NCBI GenBank assembly: GCA_006176705.1
Contig: QRFJ01004990.1
Location: 1 to 64,000, forward strand
Direction: 5' to 3'
Source of the DNA: Cocos nucifera
Lineage: Eukaryota; Streptophyta; Magnoliopsida; Arecales; Arecaceae
DNA length: 64,000 nt
Shown: positions 45,352 through 57,224 of the stretch, piece by piece
Position numbering within the stretch: position 1 is the first letter of the stretch
Layout: each line of letters opens with the position of its first letter
Notes under the pieces: model-generated
What the model was told of the DNA's origin: nothing
Seen by the model: the letters and a program-made list of their open reading frames with translations, nothing else
Database searches by the model: none
Translations under genes and position numbers: made by a program

Positions 45352-46260
45352 ATGGTTACTTTTCTTTCGCTTCAATCATTGTTAGATAATGATAAGCTAG
45401 TAGGATCCAACTTTGATAGCTGGTACCGTAAGTTGAAGATTATCCTAGAGCATGAACAGATCTTATACGTGTTGATAGATCTAGCACCTCAGGAGCTAGC
45501 TGTAAATGCACGTGGATCAATCAAAGACACTTACTAGAAGTGGCTCAGTGATCGAACCATGGTGTGTTGTATTATGCTGGCGACCATGAGTGACGAGTTC
45601 AATCATAGGTTTGAGATAGCTCAGCCAAAAGACATGCTTCAAGTGTTGGAGTCTTTTGGCATACTTGGTGATGTTGAGAGGCACAAGACTAGTTGTGCCA
45701 TCTTCAATGCTAAGATGAGGGTTGGAGCTTCAGTCACTGATCATGTACTATACATGATCAAGTTGATGGAGCATTTGAGCAAGCTTGGTTTTCTCCTGCA
45801 TGAGCAGCTGGAGAAAGATGCAATATTGAACTCGCTGTCCAAGTTTTATCTCTCATTCCTCACTCATTATAGAATGACAAAGTCTAAAGTAAACTACCAT
45901 GGGTTACTGGGGTTACTTCAGAACATTGAAAAGGATCACCAGCTCCACAAGGAGTCGGTGAACTTAGTGGAAGGTTCATCTTCTGGTTCTCGACCCTTTA
46001 AGAAAGGAAAGAAGAACAAGAAGAAGAAGTCCAAGAAAGTGCAAGTTCAGGTTAGGACATCTATGCAAGGCCAAACCAAGAAGATAAAGCCTAATAAGAG
46101 TCAACCTGAATGCTTCTTTTGCAAGAAGTGGGGGCACTGAAAGAGAAATTATCCTCAGTGCATTGCCTCCACGGACTTAAACAAGATGAAAAAAAAGCAA
46201 GCTATTATTGGGAAAGATATTTATATGATAACTCCTTGCAATTTCTTTATTTATGATATT
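45352..46260 (+). pseudogene. Copia-1 gag
   Basis: The start MVTFLSLQSLLDNDKLVGSN is the usual Ty1/copia gag opening. The central gag domain follows: WYRKLKIILEHEQILYVL, KWLSDRTMVCCIMLATMSDE, GDVERHKTSCAIFNAKMRVG and YMIKLMEHLSKLGF. A Lys-rich basic tail (KKGKKNKKKKSKK) precedes a zinc knuckle CFFCKKWGH-stop-KRNY. There the Trp after His is a TGA stop (46138-46140) and the last Cys is Tyr. A TAG stop is at 45535-45537. Otherwise the frame is open for 193 codons (45559-46140). It is separated from the LTR by the CACTA element. Confidence 0.9.
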
Positions 46261-47586
46261 ACTGACTGGATATTGGATACCAATAACCCTTACCATATTC
46301 GTAATTTGTTGCAGGGTTGCAAGTCAGAAGGAGATTTGAGCAAGGCGAGAGATTCCTGAACGTCGGAGATGAAAGACTAGTTCTAGTTCTTGCATTAGGA
46401 ATCTTATAGCTTGTATTTGAGTCTCATACTATTATTCTTAAGGATTGTTATTTTTGTCCTACTTTTTTTTAATATCATTTCTATAGGTATTTTGGCCAAA
46501 GATAATTATGAGATTTCAATAAATAAAGAATTTTGTAATGTCATTATGAATGATATTACTATATTTTTTGGATACTTGAACAATGATGTATACATGTTAT
46601 CACAACTTGTTAATATAGTCTACTCCATTGGCAAGCATCCTAGATTAGATAATGTTTTTGATATCTACTTATGGCATAGTAGGCTAGGTCACATCAACAA
46701 GAATAGGATAAATAGATTGATTTAAGAGAAAATCTTTGAAGTCAGTGATTGTGAATTACTTCCAACTTGTGAATCTTGTCTTCTTGGAAAAATAACCAAG
46801 TCACCTTTTACTGAAAAAGATGAGAGAGCCACTGAGCTCTTAGATCTAGTACATATTGATATATATGGATCTATGAGCACTAGTTCTAGAGGTAGATATC
46901 TTTACTTCATCACTTTCATAGATGATCTATCTAGGTCTGATGAAACATATGTCGGATTTATTTGAAATGTTCAAACAATTTCAAAATGAAGTAGAAAAAT
47001 AAACTAGAAAGAGTATTAAAACTCTTTAATTTTATCGAGGAGGAAAATACCTTTCTGATGAGTTTCTCACATATCTAAGAAAGAATGAGATTTTTTTCTA
47101 ATGAACTCCAGGAACACTATAGCATAATGGTGTGTCTGAAAAGAGGAATCAGACTTTGTTAGACATGGTCCGATCCATGATGGATTTTGCCAGCTTGTCG
47201 ATATCTTTCTGAAGATATGCACTTGAATCAGCTTGCTATCTATTAAATAGGATTCTAACTCTATAATTAAAACTCTATATGAGATTTGGATAGGGCGTAA
47301 GCCAACAATCTCACACCTTAGGGTTTGGGGGTGCCTAACTTATGTGAAATGATTAATCCCAAATAAACTTGGACCTAAATCTGACAAATGCACATTCATA
47401 AGATATCCAAAAGAGACCAAAGGATATATTTTCTATCATGTTGATGAACAAAAGATATTCGTCAGCCATAAGACAATCTTTTTAGAAAAGAAGTTTCTTG
47501 GTGAAGGAACTATTGCCTCTAAGATTGAACTTGATGAAGTTCAATAGGTAGAAACACCAACATTAGTAGTTGAATCTGAATTAGAT
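46261..47586 (+). pseudogene. Copia-1 pol: protease remnant and integrase
   Basis: The protease is reduced to DWILDTNNPYHI (about 46263-46300), where an active copia protease has Asp-Ser/Thr-Gly. The gag-pre-integrase region has LWHSRLGHINKNRINRLI (46671-46725) and then CESCLLGKITKSPF (about 46769-46810), the His-His-Cys-Cys zinc-binding set. The core has LVHIDIYG (about 46850, first Asp), RGGKYLS (about 47036; the second Asp is lost) and HNGVSEKRNQTLLDM (about 47120-47170). Many stops and frameshifts are present. A proline/serine linker (47587 onward) leads to RT. Confidence 0.82.
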
Positions 47587-48720
47587 TTGATTAGATCAAA
47601 TTCAGAGCCCAATGTACCTACACCATTAAAGCAATCCAGTAGAGTATCACGTCAATCGGATAGATACTATAGTTTCTTGATCCTGGACGATGATCCCATC
47701 AAACTCGATGAGAACGATGAGGATTCGATTATCTATATGGATGCAATACAGAGATTTGATTTTGAGAAATGGCTTAAGGCCATAAAATTTCAGATGGAGT
47801 CCATGAAGGTTAATGATTTGTTGACATTGGTTGACCCACTCGAAAGGATTAAATCCATTGGATGTAAATGAGTCTTTAAAATGAAGAGGGATGCAGATGA
47901 AAAGGTGGAGACCTATAAAGCCTGTCTGGTTGCCAAGGGATATCGTCAACATTATGGTATTGACTATGATGAGACGTTCTTTCCTATGGTAATGCTCAAA
48001 TCCATTCGGATAATGCTTGCAATAGCTATGTATCTGGATTATGAAATCTGGCAGATGATATGAAAATAGCTTTCCTAAATAGAGAGTTGATCGAAGAGGT
48101 GTATATGATATAACCTTAAGGATTCACATCCACAGATGAGTCCAAGATGTGCAAGCTTTAGAGATCCATTTATAGATTGAAGCAAGCATCTCGAAGTTGG
48201 AACATATGTTTTGATAAGGTGATCAAAACATATGCTTTGCTATGAATGGAGAAGAGCCTTGAATTTATAAATGGACAAATGGTCCAATAGTGGTATTTCT
48301 TATTTTGTATGTGGATGACATTCTTTTAATTGGAAATGACATCCCCACACTACAAGAAATAAAAGTTTGGTTGTCATCTCAGTTCTCCATGAAGGACTTG
48401 GGTGAAGCATCCTACATTCTAGGAATGAAGACTATAGGGATAGATCTAAGATGATGCTTGGGTTATCCCAGTCCACATGCATAGAAATTATGCTTAATAG
48501 GTTCAGCATGGAGAATTCCAAATGAAGCTATCTTTCGATAGGCCATGAAATTTCTCTCTTTAAGAAGGATTGTTCGACAACTCCTGAAGAGAGAGAGAGA
48601 GCATATGAGTAGAATTTCATATGCTTCGATAGTGGAATTTATCATATACACCATGACATGTACAAGACTAGATGTGCCATACTCACTAGGAGTAGTGAGT
48701 ATATACTAATCTGATCCAGG
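47587..48720 (+). pseudogene. Copia-1 pol: reverse transcriptase
   Basis: It reads EKWLKAIKFQMESMKVNDLL (about 47767-47825), YKACLVAKGYRQHYGIDYDETF (about 47915-47975), LKSIRIMLAIAMYLDYEIWQM (to 48060) and then, after frame breaks, LYVDDILLIGND with YVDD at 48308-48319. SQFSMKDLGEASYILGMK follows (about 48380-48430). RT blocks are in the expected order, but at least three frame breaks (47870, 48060 and about 48250) separate them. This fits an old copy. Confidence 0.88.
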
Positions 48721-49130
48721 AGAGAACCACTAAAAAGTGGTGAAAGCCATCCTTAAATATTTGAGAAATACTAAGGACTAGTGGTTGGTTTATGATGAGT
48801 CAGATCTAAAATTTATGAAATTTACTGACTCCAGCTTTCAATCTGATCATGATGAGAGCAGAAGCATGTTGGGTTATATCTTTATTCTAAATGATGGAAC
48901 CAGTCGCTGGAAGAGTTTTAAGCAGCATACTGTGGCAGACTCTATTTGTAAAGTAGAGTATATCATAGCATCAGATGCCATGAAGAAAGCTGTGTGGCTG
49001 AGAAAATTTATCATCAAGCTCGGAGTAGCACCCTCCCTTAATGGTTCGATCCTACTCTACTATGATGCATTGGTGCTATTACTTAGGTGAAGGAACCGAA
49101 AGCACACCAGTGGACGAAGCACATACTACG
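48721..49130 (+). pseudogene. Copia-1 pol: RNase H, N-terminal part, cut by copia-2b
   Basis: 48785-49088 reads KFTDSSFQSDHDESRSMLGY, RWKSFKQHTVADSICKVEYI, ASDAMKKAVWLRKFI and ILLYYDAL. The sequence then continues in another frame as QWTKHILR up to 49130. The conserved TEAEY motif has become KVEY. The coding sequence stops at the copia-2b insertion (TSD 49126-49130) and resumes at 59457-59627. Confidence 0.9.
49126..49130. other. Target-site duplication CTACG / CTACA
   Basis: CTACG precedes the copia-2b 5' LTR; CTACA (59457-59461) follows its 3' LTR. One base of five differs, as expected after ageing. Taking out the element plus one copy joins the two halves of the copia-1 RNase H frame. Confidence 0.85.
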
Positions 49131-51382
49131 TGTTAGATGTGTGCCCTAGAAGCCAAATTGGCTAACACTTGTAATACACTTCTAAGGGCAATTTTATAAT
49201 TTTAACTATAAATTAATAAAAAAGTTATTTTCTATCACAGCGTGTATTTAAAGTGTATGTGATACATCCTTTGAGTTAATGATAATAACAATTCATATTT
49301 TTAAAAAGTTAAAAATTTAAGATATGAATTTTCATAATTAACTCATAAACTGCTCTCGACCGTAGGATTATCATGAAGATGGTGATTGATCCAGAAGATT
49401 GGTATACGATCATTTTCTTTGAGTAGATGAATCTTGAGTCTATGGTGTGGAGACATCGGAGCGAGAGTACAGATACTTGTTAGAGAATGAGGGCACTGAG
49501 CATGACCATCTCGAGCATTCATAAGAAAGTCTACCTTCTCATCGATGATTAACTCAATGTTGCAGTAGTGTGTCTGGTTCTTTGACCTGAGGTGCACCGA
49601 TAATTCATCTTGAGGGTGTTGTAGTTTGACTACACTATAACTCGATCTCCTAGCCATTTGGAATCCTGAGGTATATGTTGGCTATAGTACGCTCATTGTA
49701 GGAATTGGATTGCACCAATAAGGGATCTATCCACCTCGGTAGATGAGGAGTAGCCCTATGATGATCTTGAGAATCGAGTCCATAAGCCCATGGCCATGGC
49801 AGAGTGAAGATGATAGAAAGAGTTTCTATTAAGGGTTTCACATAGGACTCGAATCAAATGATTAATTCATATAACGGATATTGGAATTGATGAGTTCACC
49901 TTAACCCTAATTCTATCAGAGCTCAAGATAAAAGAACCCAATCACATAGGTAGCTGCACCAAGAGATTCACTTTCAGTTCTGATGGGTTACCACCATATG
50001 CTGCTAAGTATCATTGGTGGATTTTAGGAGCAATTAGAATGATTTTGATGATCGATCATTCTAATTGTATGAATCAGAAAAGTTTTGATCCATCGAAAGG
50101 TATTTCGATGATGTCAATGATGGAGATCATGACATGTCTCATTACCATACGAAACTGAACCTAACTAGGTTACACAAACAACGATTTGAGATTGGATGTT
50201 ATCAATTGAGCTAACCAAGTTCGATTGATTTGGATTAGATCCAATCAGGTTTAAGGTAATCGTGCTAGCACACAATTAAGCCAGATTTTCTCCTTCTATA
50301 ATCTTTCTGATACATCGCAACCAAGTCAAATTTGATTTGACTCTTTTCTATATTTTGAATGAGTTTATTTTCATTTGACTGGAATAAGTGCAGGTCAAAT
50401 TAATTATGAAAATTAAATTCATTCCTAGTGCAATTGGACTAGGGTCAATAGTTGACCCAATTAAAAGAATTAAGGGTCACATGATCAGAGAATTTTAAAA
50501 ATTTTTCTAAAATTATTTTGCTTTTATTTTTGGATATGTGATAGGGCATGAGTTATACTTTGGGTGTGCAAAATTTTGTTATTTTTGGAGGTGTCTAGAC
50601 TAAGTTTTGATAGAGTTTTATTTGGATCAAACTCTTGAGGGAAGAGTTCTAGACACACATGGACTCTTCCTTATCCTTTCATGTTGCTACCTTCCAGATA
50701 GATTTTTAGCATCAAAACTAGATGGGATCTAGGATTTTTCATGAAGATCAGGTCCAAGAGTCCCAATGGTCAAATTAATAAGGTTTTCGATCAAAAAGGG
50801 ACTCTTTATAGTGCTATGTGTAGTATAAGAACCCTTCTCACAAAATTGCCTCAATAAAATTTATTTTTTCTACACCCAAAAGAGCCTTTCCTCTGATATC
50901 CATGCCCCCTCTATCCTCTCTCTCCCTCTCTTCTACATGCCTAAAAAGTTAGGCATAAATCTACGTTAAAGGTCCAAGGTTTTTGGCATAAGATTTAGCA
51001 CCTATGCGACGGTGTTCGTGAGACGATCAGGCTGCCCTCAGAAGTCATTTTGAAGGCTTTTCAAATCAGATCCAAATCTAATTTTTGGAGGAGAGATTCA
51101 TGAGGAGAAGATATTCAGATCCTATCTAAGTGGATATCGGTAGAGGCCAGGCACGTGCATGGCTCCTTTCAGAACCTCAAAAATCAACAGGATCATCATA
51201 GGATAATTAGATTACCAAATTAGGTACTTGAAATTAAATTTAATTTTATTTTATTTTTAACTTTTAATATTAGATCTCTATGATCAAATATAATTAGAAA
51301 TTTTAAAAAAAAATTTAAAATATTCCTTCATATCTAATCAAATCTGAATGATCCTGTGCTGGGAAAATAGTTTTTTCCTTCA
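49131..51382 (+). repeat. Copia-2b 5' LTR
   Basis: It starts TGTTAGATGTGTGCCCTAG and ends TTTTTTCCTTCA. It is longer than usual for copia (2.25 kb). The minus-strand frame 49343-49657 recurs in the 3' LTR (57437-57751) and is treated as non-coding. A TATA-like sequence near 50830 is weak. Confidence 0.93.
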
Positions 51383-51384
51383 AC

Positions 51385-51396
51385 TGGTATCAAAGC
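51385..51396 (+). other. Primer-binding site, copia-2b
   Basis: TGGTATCAAAGC lies two bases after the LTR end. It has one change from the initiator-methionine tRNA site TGGTATCAGAGC. Confidence 0.88.
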
Positions 51397-53289
51397 CAGG
51401 TTATAGTTCTTCGGATCTATTTTAGATCTAATTTTATTTTTATTTTTTATCTAATATTTAAAAGTTTTAGATGTCATATCAAATATGATTAGATCTAAAA
51501 TCAAAAAATTAAAATTAAATTATTTAGATCTAATATGTATGAGATGCATGACTAGACTCGGAATAGAATAGTTTTATGTGTAGTCTAGTATAATCATGTT
51601 GTTAGTTTGATTAAATATAATTTTAGATCTATTTAATTTTTATTTTTTTAATATTATAATTATTATAGTCATATCTAAAAAATAAAAAATAATTTTTTTT
51701 AAAATTTTTTATTTATTCATATGTGATATAAAAAGATGCATGTTTAGACTAGTTGTAGAATAGTTCTATAAATTATCTAGAATAGTTTTATTTTGATATG
51801 ATCAAATTTAACTCTATTTTTTAGATATTATATATGATATTTTAGAGTTGAAAAATATGCATGTTTAATTTAGTGATGATACATGAGATGTATGTAAAGC
51901 ATGTATTAATTAGATCATTAATTATATATGTGATATATGATCTAGATCTAACTAGTTTTATAGTTTTAATTATATTTTTGATCAAGGCATTCTCCTTAAC
52001 CATCCAGTTATAAGAATAAAGTAGGATTTAAAGACCCTCTCCTTCCATTCGATGAGGTATTCTTATGGCGTGTAGGGGTGTTGCGTGCTCATCCTTAATC
52101 AGAAATCAAAACTTATTTTCTGCAAAATTCTAGATTCTGAAACTCTAGGATTTTAATACATGTTTTTTATTTATGAACTCAAACTTAATTAAGAATTAAG
52201 ATTATGAAATTAATTAAATTTAAAATTAAGAATTTTTAGATCTAAGACATTTTCATAATATTGGATTCGGTCTTAGGTAGCTCAATTAGGTCTAGCGGTT
52301 GATTAAATCGAATCAAGAGTTGGTTAGGTAGGATCAAGAGTGCTAAGAATTAACCAGCCCAATAGTTGTAAGTCTGGGTCAAGGTCAACTCACAGCTACA
52401 TGTGATCGATCCAATTAAGATCTAATTTGGCTCCGTGGTTCGAGCCTAGATTGTAGGCTAACCCGATTAGTTTTGGTTCAATAATTTGGTGTCTGAGGTA
52501 AGTTTGGGAGATATGATCGATTAATTTTTAATTAGGAGCTACTCGATCGAAATATGTTCTTATCAAGTTAATGGCATATCCCTTCCACCGATCTCACTTA
52601 CCTGGCCATTTATGTCAACCTAATTCTAATTTGAGGTGGCTAACAATTCGAGCTAACCCATGCCACTAGACTTGTCATAACTGTTATGACTGAGTCAAGT
52701 CTAAGAGACCTAAATTGAATCTCCCTAAGAAATGATTAAGTTAATTAATCTTCCACCATTGTAGATGTGTAGGCCCTTCCCAGGATTGATTGTTTTTGGC
52801 TAGTTACAGTGGTTCAGTTGCATCAAAAAGATGCAATCATGTCTATTAGGCATTGGATGCTATGGGTTGGAGGATGGGTTGGGCTCAATATTCTGGATAT
52901 GGTGAGGGATCCAATCAGAAATCCAATTTATGCAAATGGTGGGTCTGACTTAACTAAGGAGTAGATCAATATTCCAGACACTGTGAGATTCATGAATTAG
53001 AGACCAACATTAGGTGCACCATGATTAGAGAATCATTGGATAAGAGTTATCCACTCATCGATTGATCCATCACCAATAATTGTTAGGTGAGGTGGTGAGC
53101 CAGTCAGTGGGACCACACCATCCTCTAGAAATCTATTGATCATGAAGATTTTCGAATCTCAGCCTAGGGAGTGTAAAGATCCGAGAAGATAGTGGGAGCC
53201 TAATTTATTTAAAAAAATAAAATTTTTAAATAAATTGATTAAGTCTAATTATAAAATCTAACTAGAAACTTTGATTCTCTATAGAAAAA
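51397..53289 (+). other. Copia-2b leader
   Basis: This is AT-rich untranslated leader of about 1.9 kb. 51397-52160 matches the copia-2a leader (28848-29420). I see no supported ORF, repeat array or foreign insertion in it. Confidence 0.75.
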
Positions 53290-54220
53290 TATCTGCGTCC
53301 AACCCACTAGCCCATATCCTGGACACCCATAGACTGACTGGGTCCAACTTCAAGGATTAGCTCTAAAACTTAAAAATTATTTTGGATTTTGAGAAGTTGA
53401 TTCATGTGTTGGAATAGGATCCTCCCACTTTACCAGTCCATCCATCCACTGATCAGAGAGCATCTCTAGAAAAATGGATGGATGATGATAACAAAATCAG
53501 GTATTACATATTGGACTCAATGTCTGATGAGCTCCAGAGCCAACATGAAGATATTAAGACTAGCCACCAAATATTGGCTCACCCATAAGAGTTATTTGGT
53601 GAACAAAGTCATGCAGCCAAATATCAAGTCACTAGAAGACTTTTTAAGGCTCAAATGCATGACGGGCAGTCGATCCAAGATTATTATCTGATGATAATCA
53701 AGGACTTAGAAGAGCTTGAGAAGCTCGGTGTCAAGTTGGACAAGGATTTCTAGATTGATATAATTCTGCAATCCTTAACTGATGCCTATGGGTAGTTCAT
53801 CATGAACTACCATATGCACAAACTACAGAATACTCTTGCAGAACTTATGAATATACTGGTTACTACTGAGCTTTCTATGAATGGTTCTAAAAGCTCAATA
53901 CTTGCTATGGAGTAGACTTCTTTCAAAAGAAAGTCTTTTGGAAAGAAGAAAAAGTTCGTGAAGAAGCAGAAGGTGGATGGTGGGAAAAAGAAGAAGGTAG
54001 AGTCGAAGAAGAAGGCTGCTGACAAAGAAAAATATTTTCATTGCAACACAGATGGTCATTGGAAGCGGAACTACCCTTTGTACCTGGTTAGCCTAAAGAA
54101 TAAGAAGGAGGCAGGTCCTTCTAGAGGTATACTCGTTATAGAATCTAACCTTATGATTTCTTCTACATCTAATTGGATGCTTGACTCTGGTTCTAGTGCT
54201 CACTTATGCACTTCTATGTA
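53290..54220 (+). pseudogene. Copia-2b gag and start of protease
   Basis: The reading begins near 53290 (NPLAHILDTHRLTGSNFKD). It continues through IILDFEKLIHVLE, EKWMDDDNKIRYYILDSMSD, LFKAQMHDGQSIQDYYLMII and DLEELEKLGVKLDKDF. The central part belongs to the copia UBN2-type gag family. A Lys-rich tail (53930-54030) precedes a zinc knuckle YFHCNTDGHWKRNY, whose first and last Cys are lost. The protease start, NWMLDSGSSAHLC (about 54170-54212), keeps Asp-Ser-Gly. Several TAG/TGA stops (53588, 53751, 53793, 53911 and 54220 regions) break the frame. Confidence 0.88.
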
Positions 54221-55500
54221 GGGTCTTGAGGATAGTAGGAGGCTGAGGGATGGTGAGATGATCCTACGTGTCGAAAATGGAGCAAGAGTTGTTGCAGTAG
54301 CCGTGGAAACCTACCCTCTGTGATTACCATTAGGATTAGATTTAGTTCTTAGAGACTGTTCTTATGTGCCTACAGCAAGTAGAAATTTGATTTCTATTTC
54401 ATGATTAGCATAGAAAGGCTATGTAATTAGTTTTCTTAAGCACCATTATAATATTCTTTATGAAAAAAATAAAATTACAAGTGGTTTCCTTATAAATGGT
54501 CTCTATTAGTTACATATTGATGTTTCTATTTTCAATATCAAGCAAAATGTGAATGCCATAGGATCAAAATGACCTAGGGATAGTCTAAATGATAGGTATC
54601 TATGGCACCTTAGGCTAGGTCATATAGTGGAAGACAGGATTAACAAATTGAAGAAATCTGGGCTATTGAGTCCATTGACTTCTGAGTCATATCCAATTTA
54701 TGAATTATGTCTTCATGGCAAAATGACCAAGCTCCCCTTTGTAGGATATGGGAAAAGGGCCACAGAACTACTTGCCCTAGTAAATACTAATATATGCGGC
54801 CCTTTTAATGTGCTGGCTAGAGGCAACTATGTCTACTTCATCACCTTTACTGATGATTTATCTTAGTATGACATAAATCTGAAGCTTTTGAAAAGTTCAA
54901 AGCATTCAGACATGAAGTAGAAAAATAAATCAAAAAATTCATTAAGCTTTTTCGATCAGATCAAGGAGGTGAATACCTTAGTCGGGAATTCCTAGACAAT
55001 CTTAAGCAAAATGGCATAGTCTCTCAATGGACTCCACCTAAAATACCTCAACTCAACGAGATTTTAGAATGAAGAAATCAGACCTTATTAGATGTGGTCC
55101 AATCTATGATGAGCTTCATGGACCTTCCTGAGATTCTTTGAGGACATAGTCTAATGACTGCTATATATTTGCTGAATAGGTTCCCTCTAAAATTGTTCCT
55201 ACCACACCGTATGAGATATGGCATGGTAAGAAACCAAGTCTGAGTCACCTCAGAATTTGGGGTTGTCCGAGTCATGTCAAGAGACAATAGGTGGATAAGT
55301 TAGAGTATAGATATTTTAGAGCTTGGTTCATAGGATATCCTAAAGAGTCATTAGGATATTATTTCTACATTTCGAAAGACCACAATATGATTGTGAGTTG
55401 ACATGCCATCTTTCTTGAAAAATAGTTTATTCAAGATGGTGGCATCGAATGGCAGATTAGGCTTGAGAAAAAAGTCTCCCAAGAGCAACGAGCTAAAGAC
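54221..55500 (+). pseudogene. Copia-2b pol: protease end and integrase
   Basis: After the protease remnant the gag-pre-integrase region reads RYLWHLRLGHIVEDRINKLK (about 54596-54655) and YELCLHGKMTKLPF (about 54700-54740); one zinc-binding Cys is changed to Tyr. Integrase core motifs are VNTNICGPF (first catalytic position changed from Asp to Asn), YFITFTDDLS (about 54835-54866), LFRSDQGGEYLS (about 54945-54980; second Asp kept) and QLNEILE-stop-RNQTLLD (about 55050-55090). Frame breaks occur near 54866, 55070 and 55140. A linker rich in Pro/Ser (about 55500-55560) leads to RT. Confidence 0.85.
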
Positions 55501-56640
55501 CCTATGAAACCCAATCAGATTGAGCCAGTCCAATCACTACCTCCTCCATCTCGTAGATCAGAAAGGATTTTTCATCCTCCTAAAAGGTACTTAAATACTA
55601 TTTCAGAGGACGTGGAGAAAATGTTCCTCATAGGAAATAGGATTCATAGTGATGATCCCAAAACCTATGATAAGGCAATATTAGATATCGTCTCTGAGAA
55701 ATGGTTAGAGGCAATAAAGTCAGAGATTGACTCAATGCACTCGAACTAAGTCTGGACCATGGTAGATCCAACTGAAGGTATAGTACCTATTGGGTGTAAA
55801 TGAATCTACAAGAGAAAGATAGGTGCAGTGAAAATGTGGAGACATTCAAGGCTAGGTTAGTGGTGAAAGGATATAGTCAATGCGTCAGGATACCTTCTAA
55901 TAAGTAGCCATGCTAAAATCAATCTGCATGTTGCTTGCTATTGCAGCCTATTTTGATTATGAAATATGGCAGATGGACGTGAAAATGACCTTCTTAAATG
56001 GATATCTTGAGGAAGATATCTATATGAAATAGCTGCTAGGTTTATATCCAGTGATGCTGATTATAAGGTCTGCAAGCTGAAAAGGTCCATCTGTGGACTT
56101 AAGCAAACATCTCAAAGTTGGAATGCTCATTTCAATGATGTGATCAAATCATTTAGATTCATCAAGAATGAGGAGGAACCATGTGTATTCAAAAAGGTTA
56201 GTGTGAGTACTGTTGTCTTTCTCGTACTGTACGTGGATGACATCCTCTTTATTAGGAATGATATTCTCATGTTGATCATAATTAAAATGTGGTTATCAAA
56301 AGAGTTCTCTATGAAAGACCTAGGAGAGGCATCCTTTATTCTAGAAATTAAGGTCTATCGGGATAGACCAAATAGGATGCTGGGTCTCTCACAGAAGATG
56401 TACAAAGAGGAGGTACTAAAGAGGTTTAGCATGAAAATCTCCAAGAGGGGATTGGTGCCCTTCAGACATGGCATTCATCTCTCCAAGAAGATGTGTCCCA
56501 ACACACCTGAGAAGATTGAATGCATGAGCAAGATCCCTTATGCTTCGACAATAGGAAGCCTCATGTACGCCATGCTATGTACACGACCTGATATCGCCCA
56601 TGCTGTGAGTGTCACGAGCAGATATTAGTCGAATCCAGAT
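55501..56640 (+). pseudogene. Copia-2b pol: reverse transcriptase
   Basis: RT begins with EKWLEAIKSEIDSMHSN (about 55699-55749), then broken segments with YEIWQMDVKMTFLNGYLEED (about 55960-56015). A long open frame, 56140-56628, carries EEPCVFKKV, LVLYVDDILFIRND (YVDD at 56230-56241), EFSMKDLGEASFIL and YASTIGSLMYAMLCTRPDIA. The catalytic aspartates are intact. Stops near 55750, 55803 and 56030 and a frameshift near 55830 prevent a full product. Confidence 0.9.
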
Positions 56641-57210
56641 GAAGAGTACTGGACTTCTGTGAAATGTATCCTTAAGTACTTAAGAAGGACTAAGGATATG
56701 TTCTTGTTTTTTGGTAATGGAGAACTTCAAGTCTAGGGTTATACAGACTCAAATTTTATGTTTGATATAGATGATCAAAAGTCGACATCTGATAGTCTGT
56801 TTATATGTAATAGTGGTGCTATCAGCTGAAAGAGTTCCAAGCAAACTATGATAGTAGATTCCACCATGGAAGTAGAGTACATCACTACATCGAAAGCTAT
56901 AAAGAAGGCATTCTAGTATAAGAAGTTCATCATAGAACTCAAAGTGATGCCATCATATGCCTTCCCTCTATACTACAACAACAATGGCGTCATAGACCTA
57001 GCTAAGGAGCCGAGGTCTCACCAAAAATCCAAGCACATCGAGCAGCGATTCCACCTCATCTATGATTACCTCGAGAAGGATTACGTCGAGGTCAAGAGAG
57101 TTGACTCTATAGATAATACGGTAGATCCACTAATGAAGCCTTTAGGCTAGCAGAAGATCGAAGCCCATCTTGAGAAGATGGGACTTAGATTTGTAGCCAA
57201 TTGGCTTTAG
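56641..57210 (+). pseudogene. Copia-2b pol: RNase H
   Basis: Motifs in order are VKCILKYLRRTKDMFLFFG, GYTDSNFMFDIDDQKSTSD, EVEYITTSKAIKKAF (the conserved TEAEY has become MEVEY) and LYYNNNGVIDLAKEPRSHQK (the usual Cys-Asp-Asn has become Tyr-Asn-Asn), followed by SKHIEQRFHLIYDYLEKDYV. The end EKMGLRFVANWL stops at 57208-57210. Stops near 56626, 56733, 56827 and 56914 break the frame. A polypurine tract follows directly. Confidence 0.88.
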
Positions 57211-57224
57211 GTCAAGTGGAAGTT
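57211..57224 (+). other. Polypurine tract, copia-2b
   Basis: GTCAAGTGGAAGTT lies between the pol stop and the 3' LTR start (57225). It would prime plus-strand DNA synthesis. The counterpart in copia-1 is AAGTGGGAGT at 59631-59640. Confidence 0.8.
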
